Source of the DNA: Gordionus sp. m RMFG-2023
Taxonomy: Eukaryota; Nematomorpha; Gordioida; Chordodea; Parachordodidae
Assembly (NCBI RefSeq): GCF_954871325.1
Contig: NC_088776.1
Location: forward strand, 11,780,052 to 11,844,051
Direction of reading: 5' to 3'
Length of the DNA: 64,000 nt
The translations under genes and the position numbers were made by a program. Shown piece after piece: positions 13,401 through 25,400 of the stretch (the first letter of the stretch is position 1; every line of letters begins with the position of its first letter). The notes below the pieces were generated by a model. That model was not told the DNA's origin. It saw only the letters and a program-made list of their open reading frames with translations, and did not search any database.

Positions 13401-16400
13401 TTGGCTTAATACAGCTTATGTTATGGGTGCAATTGATTATTCATCTATAATGTAATGAATAAATTCAAAACTCCATAAACCAAAGTTGATATGTACCATC
13501 AAGATATTCTCCAAAAAAAATATACATTAATCAATCCTCGCAATGCATCCATCAAAGCAAACCAGAATCTGCTCAATTTTTATAAAGGTCTGCAAAACTT
13601 GATCAAATCCGAAAACCCAGCCTGCATTGTAATTAATTTTTATATAGGGTAGGTCGAGTTGAGAAAAATAATTTTTCAAGTGGGTCGGGTCTGGTTAGAA
13701 AATTTTTTGTTATAATTTTAATCATGCTTTGATTGTATATTATTTTACAATTTTGCTCATTTAGATCATTTCAACATATATATTAAAAAGAAATTTTCTT
13801 TTTATATTCTGATTTTTGGGTGGCGAATATGGAATTAATTATATGTTCGAAAATGCTTTTCTTTCTAAGAGTTCCTTGCAGATATCTAATTTTATATGGG
13901 CATATAAAAGATCACACAAGACCTAGTGTCATCTATAGTTAAACATAAGATTAAGGCCTCCTACTCCTAGTTATTATGAATTAATTTTTTCTTTCAATAG
14001 AAAATCTTTTTTCAAATTTAACTAAAAACCAATATTATCCAAGCAACTCTTTATTCTTGAAGAATAAATTCACGTGAAAGTCAATCTTCAATATTAAATA
14101 TTTGTTTGATAAAACGACATAAATTGTAATTATTATGCATATGGTATTATTTTCCAAAAATTGTTCTATAAAATCGATCGAATTGAAATAGAGACGAAAT
14201 GTCGCGAATTTCGAATATGAGAAAAATATATTTCCTTTTTAAAAGTAATTGATATAAAAGTGATAGTATACTGATTTAGGAGTTATGCGTGTATGCCCGA
14301 CTATATCTAAATCGAAACTTCTGGATAATTTTCTGGGAGCCGATTGATTGAACTGAGGTCCCCCCTATAATAAATTTTGAAAAAAAATTATCTAGATAAT
14401 TATTTATGGCAATATACGAATTTAATTTTCAATTTGGTTAGTAAAAAAATAAATAATAATTAATAAATTGTCATTAATAATATTAACATTATTATCCGCA
14501 TTAAGTTGAAAAAAAATTGTAAACATTTAAATATGATACACTTTAACCACCCCACTTCTAATGTTCATATTAAAAACGTCAATAATCTGACGGATTAAAT
14601 AATACAAGCGGGTTATACTAAAAGTAGCGTGACTAAATGACGTATCTTGAGTCAACTCCAGGCTTGGCTGATGCCTCAAAGCCATAGCCAAATTGGGAGG
14701 TTGGAATAGAGGTTTACAATGGGCGGGCTAATTTAAACCTTGAACGGTAAATGGGCGGGTTAAAAAATATTTTTAAAACAATGGGCGACTGGCGAAATGA
14801 GTAGAACAGACTTCTATTTAAAAATCATAATTTTTTTAAATTTTATAATATTGCATATTTTATAAGTTTTAAGTAAATACATTAAAATAAAGAGCGAAAC
14901 CAAACCAATAAAATAATTTTTAAAAATTGGGTGGGCGGGTTACACAATATTTTGGATAAATGAGCGCGGACGTGCAGGTAAAACATTAGGCGGGCAAGAC
15001 TTTGCGTTAAATAAAACCTATATAGGGAGACCGACCTCTAGGTCGAAGCAGACCATTATGACTCTCTGCTCAGCAGTGCCATTGAATAAAATTGAAATGA
15101 TATTTTAAAGATTAATCCATTTTAAAAAAAATACTGTAAATACCATACCTTTATTTCGTAATAGTTTAAAATGGCATCCCAAAAGTGGGGTTCTTCTTTA
15201 CCAAAATTGAAGAAGGAGGATCGCTGATGTTTACCATCCTCAGAATTGTGGCTTGAATTCGAATTGATGGCAAAGCAAGGAAGGTAAGAGGTTATGATGG
15301 AAGATGAACTTCTCTTATTGTGCTAAAAGTTTTACAGATTTTAATTAAATAAATTGGACAGTTGAGATAAACTAATAATAAACTATGTTTTTGTTCCTCA
15401 GAATATAATTAAAATTAATGACTTGCAGAACCATATATAATTTTGTGAAAAATAAGAATAATTTCCCGGTTCCGGATTTAACTTGGTCATTTTTCAGCAG
15501 GATTTCGTAAATTTTTATTTCTGCCTTGGGTTTCAAAAAAATTATACAAGTCTCTATTAGTTTAAGTTAATCACTAAATTTAATTGATAGCTAATCTATA
15601 TATAAATGTTTTTTTTAGTACATTGATGTAACCATGATGCAAAAGTTCGAGTAAACGAGGTGCGAAATCTTTCCTAACACAGTGGAGCACATGTTCGTCC
15701 CACAATAAATTAAAACTTTCCTTAAATTCGTGCAATAAAACGAATATTGTATATACATTTAAAAATATTTGCAATTTAACCTTTTATGACCAAATTTCTT
15801 TCTCTCCCTTTATTCGTCATATTCCATTCTAATATGAAAAGTTTTATTAGTTGCGAGATAATTTAAAGACTTTTTTAAAAAAATTTCTTTCTTTTCATGA
15901 TCCTGTCTTTGTTACAAAATCAGATTTATATATAAATATCTATTCTTTAAACTCACATTATCGGTATCGTCTTCTTCCAAATCATCCTCGTCGTTAGTAG
16001 TGTAATCGCTGTCCGAATCGATTTTACACGCCACATTAGTGCCATCATAATAAGATTGAGTCAGAAGATTTTTGCGTTTACGTAAACATAAATTAATCAG
16101 CGTTTGTAAAGACATCTCCAAATCGGCTCTTATATTACTGGATAACAGAGTAATGTAAAAAGTAAAAAACATTTTAATGGTCAAAATTGTAAAATGTTTG
16201 AGATATTTTACAATATTTTTATACCAATATTTACTGAAAAAGGATAATAAATGATATTTGAAGCCTCCTAGTTTACATATATTTCTCAGATATAAAAATA
16301 TTACCCCCAATGAATCCCCTGTGGCATAGACCTACCCAAAGAGGGTATCATTACCATCATAAGGCTATTTCCACCAGCGCTGAATTTTTCGGAGTCGAAA

Positions 16401-19400
16401 TATGGTGGGTTATTATTGGGAGAACCGGCGAATCGAAAATGGTGATTAAATGTATTATTATTATGATCGTTGCAATCGATGAAGGAGAGCAAAAACAGGC
16501 CTAGCATATTTATAGCTTTTGATAATAGGGATGAAGGGTGATGATGATTGTGGTTGTTTTGAAAACCTGGTCCGTTACTTCCCTATGGATCGATTTTTAG
16601 TACAATCAATAAGATGTAAATAAGATTTTTTTTCAAATTTGAAGAATGAATAAAAACAAGTATTTTAAAACAGGAATATTTATAATTTCGAATTTATTTT
16701 GGTTTAAAATCTGTTCTTTATAGTGATTCTCATTTTAGTGGTTACCTTTAAGGTTATAAACGTCATGGTGTATAGAAAAAAGGAAAAATGTATTCTTTAT
16801 TATCGCCGTCTTATTTAGAATAATTTCAAGTTAGTTTTAAGAATAAAATCAAAAATCAATATAATTAAACTTACGCAGTAATTGTACGCGGAATCGTGAA
16901 ATTGACAAGAGTTATCCTATTACATATGTAAAAATTCATAGAATAATTCATGTCAAATTCTTACCAAAATATTTTTATTAGTAATATGAAGTTCATTAAT
17001 TTAAATAAAATTTGTACAAGAATAAACCTATGAAAATAGATATAGATATCCCCCTTTTCTAAGGCAGGAAAATTTACAATTAAAACCTTTCTGTCACTAA
17101 ATATTTCTTTTTTTTATTGTTGCAAATTATAAATAAATATTATGTTTCCGAAATAGACATACTTGAGAATGATGTTTGGGACAAACACAGGTACAGATGC
17201 TGTTTACTTGGTCTAAATTATTTGGCGATTCTGTTAAATAGAAAAAACAGGCGATAGATAAATTATCCGCCATTTACATGTTTTTATGTATCATTTCCAA
17301 TGTAAAGTCGAACAGGTTTTGGCCGATCCCCCTAAAACCTTATAAAAATTTTAGAGCTTCCTGATCCATTAGAAAAAAAACTTAGCTTCTAGTAATGATA
17401 GACCCAAGCCTAATATGTTAAAAGATGTTCAAAGAAGCAAGATTCAAAATGTTAGAAATAATGAAAGAATTTCCGATTCGATATTGATTTCAACATAAAA
17501 TCCATTGAAGGATGGAAAATCTAGGGTAGTATTTTATTTTGAAAATTTTGAAACAATTAAATGCGAGAAGACGAAAATTTAAGATAAAAAAATATTCTTT
17601 TAAATATTACCTCAAGAAATGAATAAAATAAAGTCTAATATTGGTTACAATCTCCCATTAAAAAAAAATTGTGTAAAAATAGGAATCTCAACAAGCTAAC
17701 GCAATCAATCATTTTAGCGAAGAGGGTATTATAAGCTAAGCTTGATGATGCGGTGGAAAAAGGAAATTAATTATTAAATTTATAAAATAAAAAGATGGTT
17801 AATAAATAATAATAAAATTTTAAGGGAAAGGAACAATAAAATAATATTTAATTATTTATGTTGGACGAATTAAAACAAGTTTATCTCTGATAGAAATGTG
17901 ATAATGGTCCAAAAAAAGGAGATAAGAAATATTAATTCTTTAAAAATATAGTATAATATAATGTATACGACAAAAGTTTCAGAAATGACAAAATTTATTG
18001 GATTTAGATGAAAATATCTTCTTTATTAATGATTATATTTTTAAGCTAAACGACTTTTATAGGAAAAATGTATTATGGCGTATGAAAAGAGCACAAATAA
18101 ATTACTCCAATTATTATTTGAAAAAATTCAATTTTGATCTTAGAAATTAGAATTTACGGATTAAATATGTTTACCCTCTACCTTTATACCATTTACCGGT
18201 ATAAAATTTTATAAATATTCATAAAAAATAGTGGCCAAAACAGTTTCATATTGACTTTCATATGAAATGAGACAATCCTATCTAGGGCTGTGCCAATCTA
18301 TAAAATTTTTCACCGATTCGATCAAATAATATTACTATAAACCCGATCCGAGATTTATATTTTATTTACCATCCATCTATCATTGAATTAATGTCATAAA
18401 AATATGAACTAATTTTCATGATTAATTAAGTGTATTTCGTTTTATTTATTCTCTAAAAGTTAATCATCTCATTTAATATATGGGTAATGTTAATGGCTGA
18501 TTGCGACTCTTTAAATATTTTAAAATCTTATTCTTGTTACATATAACAAAAAAATAATATCTTTTATACAATTAGATATTTTTAAAAAATATTATAATTA
18601 AAAATAAATTTTTTTTTTAAGTATAAAATAAAAAATATTCTAATTTTATATTATATATAATCATAAAATAAACAAAAACAATGATAATATCGGATAAGGT
18701 TAGTCGAAAAATATCGGACCTGATCCGAAATTAAATTATCGGCACAGCATTAGACAATAATATATACTATATATTGTAAAAACCAAAAATATTTTAATTT
18801 TTTTTATCTCAGTAAGCAAATCAATGGCGTCGCTAGTTATTATTATTTAGGTTTGGATAAAAAAGTGCTCAAAAAAAGTTAAGCGCGTAATGATAGTATA
18901 GTTTCTTACCCGATGTTTGCAAATAGTCCACGAACCTTTCCAAATCTATAATCTGGGTCTTAAGTTGGATTACCAATCTTTCTTTTATTTCGACCGGATT
19001 TACGAGCTTTAAAATAATATTAATGTTAAAAAAAATTGAAAATGAGTGTTTAAGATATACGATATTTGTTTCTATGTTATAAAAGAATCTTTACATCATT
19101 GATTGCTGTATCCACAGTTTGTTTCAAATCAGTAACGGACATTTTGCCTATGTTTTCATACCTCAGGTTCATTTTTTTGTTCAGTTCTTGTAGTAATAAT
19201 TTTTGTTTTTCCACCAAAACGTTTTGCGGTAATTCAGAAATGGTACCGGACTAAAGAAAATGTATATATATATAACGTTTATAAAAAAAAGTAAATGCAA
19301 CAACTAAAGCCTCGCACTGGTATACGAATCAAATACTATCTTCAAACTCGGTCGGGGTAGAACGGGCCAGATCGGTTGGGTATTTTTTTTATTAAAAATT

Positions 19401-22400
19401 TTGAAACCTAGGATATATGTTTGATTTTTATTTTAAATTACTGAACAAAATAAATTATGCTAGATAATAAATAAAATAATTTTAATGAGGAAAAATGATA
19501 GTTCTAAAGTGAGCATCAATAAAAAATATTAGGCGAAGAAAAAAAATATTCAAGATCGAAGAGTATAAGATAATATATTTTTTTAAGGAAATTTAATTTT
19601 AAAATATTGCACAAAATTATTGTAAAACTTTGAAAATCGTTGAATATTGGTAAAGTTTAAGAAACCAATAAATTAGGGTTAGCGATAAAAAAAGAAGTTA
19701 AACTCGTCGTTAAAATATTATAGAGTTCTATCTGCGTTTCTATCAATTTTATAAAAGTACACCGCAATAACAATTTAATTTTAAAATCCTTCTTCCATTT
19801 TTTTTTGATGGGCAGTTTACTCCTTCAAAAACAGAAAATTTAATTTTTAAATAACTATGATTTCTATTCATATTTTCTTATTAAATTTTGAAAATTTTAA
19901 ACAAAAAACAAAATAGGGGGTAAACTTACATAATCAATAATAAATGGATATTAAATATCATTTTTTTGAGGAAATATCGATTTACATAATAAAAGTCCTC
20001 GTGGAAAAACAATGTAATATTTATAATATAATAAAATAATATAATATAATAAGATAATATAATAAAATAATATAAAAAAAATATGAAAAAAGAGTATAAA
20101 TAAAATAAATAAAATTTTTATTTTAAAAATTAAACTTCGTAAGCGTAATTTTCGAGTTCCTGCAATTGAGACTTAAGTTGTATAATCAGGTGTTTTTGTT
20201 TCTCCTTTTGGTGTAATATTTTGTATTTAGATATCTCTTTCTCCTGTAAATAAAAAAAATCAATTTAAACACCATTGGAAATTCGTAAATTATGACGTAA
20301 ATCAAATTTATAGGAATTTTATTATTTATCGATGCAAAGCTTCGCACAGCAGTTCGATAATTTGATAATTCGATTTAATTTTACAATTACTTCATTTTAA
20401 TACTTTCTCTCACTATAATTTCCCTCTGAAAATATTGGCAGCCAAGTCGGGAAACCTGTTCAAAAATTTGGCAAAAAGTTTACCAGGGGTGGGAAAATTT
20501 GTGCCGGAATTCTAAAAGATCGGACCTTTTTGATCTCGAATATCGATTTAAAGAAATTATATTTTACCTATATGGGATTGAATATCATTAAATAAATTTT
20601 GTATATGTCTTATTTTTCAATTTTCTTTTTTTAGAAATATATCTGATTATATTAGATTTTAGAATACCTAAAAACATATATATAAATAAACATGCCGTCG
20701 GTAAAGATATAATTGAGATAGAGGGAAATAAATTTTAAGGCTCTTTAATGATGTACAAATAGTTTTAGTGAAAATAGTAAAATGAACTAAAATGGAGCCG
20801 ACCAACCATCTTATGACCAATCATGACTGAGCCCAATTTGCCAATCATTGACGTATTTAAATTAGGCTTAAATTACCAGTCTTATATATAAATATTGTCT
20901 TAAATTATAATTGTAGTGGACTAATGTTCCCTTGCACTCAATGTGCCCTGGTTTTTCCTACTTTAATATTTATATATTAATTTTTAAGATAAGTTTAAGG
21001 TAAATCCTTTTCACTTGATCCACTTTTATAAATATATTTTATTTATGTAATTTTCCTTAGATATAATTACTGATCTTTTATTTCACATTAACTTTAGCAT
21101 AAGCCTTACAAACCTTAGCTAAATGTAAACTTTTAATTTTTCCAAACCCATATAAATTAATACTTTATTTAAAGAGGGTATGGGCTTTTTTAAACAATCT
21201 TGGCTATAAGAGTTTAAACATAAAGTAATCTCTTTGTGTGCACAGGTAACTGCAGCCTGCCCAAAAATTGGTGAATTGTTCTTCTCACTTTAAACTAATA
21301 CTCATGTCTCTTTTTAACCTATTTTGATGGGCGTGAGACGAGTCAAGCAAAACTCTGTTGTTTTTAAAGACATAAAAGGGCGAAGCGTTTAAGACAAATT
21401 CATAATTTTAAAAAAATTCGTAATATGTTAAAAATATGTATTAAATCTTAATTTCAAAATGTCAAATAATAAAATAATTATTGATTTTTGTGGTAAGAGA
21501 AAATTATATAAATATTTTTAAAAAATTTTAAATAAAAAAGGACAAACAAAATGAGTTTTAAAAAGATAAAATGAGAATATAATACTTTATCTTCTACTAA
21601 AACAAATGTATTATTATAATAATATATTAATTAAATTTTAAAAAATTTATGAATACAAAATAACCCCAATATCCTATAAAAGAGTGTCAAACGTCTGTCA
21701 TGTTTACCCTCTTTTATTTCTAGAATGGGGAGGAGGGGGGGGGCGCATTCCAAGGACACTATGTCTGCTATAAAACGCTCCTGCCTGAGATACGTTTAGC
21801 CGTATCCATGTTATATAATATTCTTAAAAAAAACTATAGTTGCCATCGATGATATATTTATAATATAATAAAAAAAACTGATTAGTATAGAAAATTATTT
21901 TGAATTACTTTAAGATCTATATCGGATAAAGGTTGATGACGATTAGTAGTAATCTTGATGTTAAGATCTTCCTTGACGACTTCTTTGCTAAGCAACGATT
22001 CATGAGACGAATAATGACCGAGCGTATCCTTGAATGAAGAAAAATCAATGCAACCTTTAAAAGCAAATTCTTCCAAATCCTTAAGCAATCCCTAAATTGG
22101 AAGAGATAAAATATATATAAATGATAAAAATATGTAGATTAAATAAAGGCTTTGATGCCCTTATACAAAACCGGTCGAACAATATCATACTAAATTTTTT
22201 TTAATATGATTTTCGGCCGACCCCTTTATGTTTCGATGAAATTTGTGTAAAAGTTAAAGTTCGATGCAAATGCGTCAATGAAATTTCAAGAGGGTTCCTA
22301 CCCGTTTAGCACATACACAGTCAGTTTCAATTTTATATTTTAGTTATCAGGAGGCCTCTGCGTCAATGGTTGATTGGGTGATGGGTCCAAACGCCTCTGA

Positions 22401-25400
22401 TGTAGCCTACAATACATAATTTAGCCTCGTAGCTTTTATACTTTTGGAGAAATCAGGGGGTAAAAGCCTGAAAATAATCTCTTTTTTTGCAAGTGTCGAT
22501 CGTCATTCAGATTAAGGATCGATTAAAAACTACGCAATTGTAAATATTAATTGAGGCTAGCTTTTAAATTATTGATGAATCAATTGACGTATTTGTGAAT
22601 ATAAATTTTAAAAAAAAGGGAAAGGATATGTTCCTTTCCATTTAATACTAAATCGATTTATTATTTCGATATTAAGTAAATTATCTGGATAAGTTGAAAT
22701 CCAAGAATAAATTTTTTTTACCCCAAGTTAAAAAAAAATATTGGATAAATAATATTTCCCGATAATTAATGTTAGATCTTATTAGAAATTCTGGCATTCA
22801 AAGCTCTATAAAATAAATACATAAACCTTACGTCGTTTGGGTCCGTAGAGATCTTCATATTCCAATAAGGATTCAGATGACCACAAAAGGGATTTGAATA
22901 ACAATAAAAACATTCGGTAGGGGGAGGGTTATTATTCATTAAATTAGAATAAGGTAAAAAAATATATATAGTTAAAATAGGATATATATTTTTTAAAAAT
23001 AGTCTATCTTGATCATTTAAAAATATGTACAATTGGCCGTTAACCTTTAAATCATTTATAATTTATATTAATAAAATCTATGGGAAAATAAATATAAATT
23101 AAATTAAGTTCAAAATTTCATAACAAAAGTGTCTGAAATTTATATGGTAGGTATTCCATATGATGGAATACATTTCCGGTAAAATCAGATTTTAAAATTT
23201 AAAATAGCTCAAAAAATGATTTAAAGTTGAAAAAATAACACACTGCTGATAAAAACACATTGCCACCAAAACATATATATAGAGTAACCTTAGAAAACAT
23301 CAGGTATTTATAACAAAAACATATTTTGTGTTTTGGTGAAATCAAGCAAATTTTTTTATTATTACTAATGAATATGCCATCTAAATCTAGCCCTTCCATA
23401 ATAGACACAAATTCTAGTCCACATCAAGCTTTAGCCAATACCTCGTTTAAGTAAAATCGAGAGGGTGGTACAAAAATTTATAAAATTTTTCATATTGGAC
23501 AAGGAAAATTACTGCATGAATGGCTTTTATTTAAAAATAAGTCGGAAGTTACTGGTTTTTAAAATATTCTATGTGAATAGGAGCTAAGGCTTAAAAGGTT
23601 ACAGACCTAGACGGATGCTAAGGAATCTAGGGTTTGATTTCCAACTCGGGGAAAAATATCTGCCAAACTCTTTGAAAGCGTTGGCTTAGGAAAGAGGGGT
23701 TAAAGGATAGTTAAGAGATATGGGTTAGGGTTGGTTTTATTTATATTATAACAATAAGTGTATAATATGTATTTTACTAAAATTTGGGCGTTTAGTCAAC
23801 TGCTATAATATTGACCGACGTATTACATCCATCATTAGGCATTACCCCCCAAAAAATTTAAATAATTTTATCGGAAAAGTTTTTTCCCCGGATTACTTTA
23901 AAAAACATATAAAAAAATTAAATTTGCTTTTTTAAGCATATTATAGGAAAATTAAGATATAAAGTTTCAGGTGAATAAATAATAAACAAAAATTTTATAA
24001 AGCCAGGATTATTAATAATTAAGACGCAGATAAAGTAGAGATATGCAAAGCCCGGTTCGCAGGCCGGGAAATTTTTATTAAAAAAATAACGGGATGGGCA
24101 ATTCGTACATTAAAAATTCTAAGTCCAGGCAATTTATACATAAAATAATAGGGCAGGGTCTTACAAATCTATTATTTTTCCTAAAATTTTAATAGATATG
24201 CTTATATCCTTGTATTTTAAGAAGCTGTCTAACTAAAATATTAAAATCTATAAATAATGTAAAAAATTCACAAAAAAATAACCATTCTAGGGGAACTTTT
24301 TAGGTAATAAATCATAATTTCCGACTTCGTATTATATGGAAATTAAAAAGGATACAAACCAGAGACCTGCAGAAGTACCATTTACACGGCCTGAATTTTT
24401 TTTCAAAAATTTTTTTGGCCTGGCCCGGGTTTTATATTTTCAGGCCCGGCCCCCAGCCCGAATTATTTTAAAATATATTATATTTATTTTTGATTTTTAT
24501 AGCTAATAATGGTGATTTCAAATTTTTGGTTTTAAAATATAAGGCCTAGGCCTGGATATTTTAAAAAATTTCCAAGTCCAACCCGGGTATTTAAAAAAAA
24601 GAATTTCAGGCCGGCCCTGTAAATCTCTGATATAAACTAAGTAAGATTTATAATTTATATGCATAGTTTATAGAGCGGAATTTTTTTCAAATTAATCATG
24701 GGCAAAAATATATATATTTCCGTCCTCTCCAATGTCACCTAAAGTCAAATAAAAATTTATTAAGCACAAATTTATAAAAAATATTTTGGATCGTAAACAA
24801 ATTAATACCTGCTATTTTAATTCTTATCTTTAATTAAATATTAACAGGTATTTTCAGTAATATTTTTTATTTTTTAAAAAAATTAAAATTATAAATAATT
24901 TCAAAATGATAAAAATAAATATTTCGACGGAAATACCTTTTATTTTCAGTTTAACAATATTACAAGGCCATGTCCAAAAGTAATATTATAAAGATGTGAT
25001 TAGTTGGATTAATAATTCAGATCTTTTATTTTCCTAAATTATTTTTCAAAAAAAATCCAATCATACCCTTATTTTATTTGACCGTGTAAATTTTTAAGCT
25101 GAATTAGGTTCGTAAGATTAATCCTTGCATATTTTAGCATGACTGAAAAGGCTAAAACTTAACGACGCAAATTTATAAGATCCCTAAAAAAAATCTAACT
25201 TCTTAAAACTATTCAATTTTTTTTTAAAAAAGGTTAGATTTTATATTATCAAAAGTTTAAACATAAGATATGTGAATAAAATTTGTATATACCATTTTAT
25301 TTATGTGATATCTCTCCTCATATTTCTCCTTCATATATTTATTAAAACACAAAAAAAAAATTTTAAACATTTTACGAATAGAAGAAAATCGAAATTTCCA

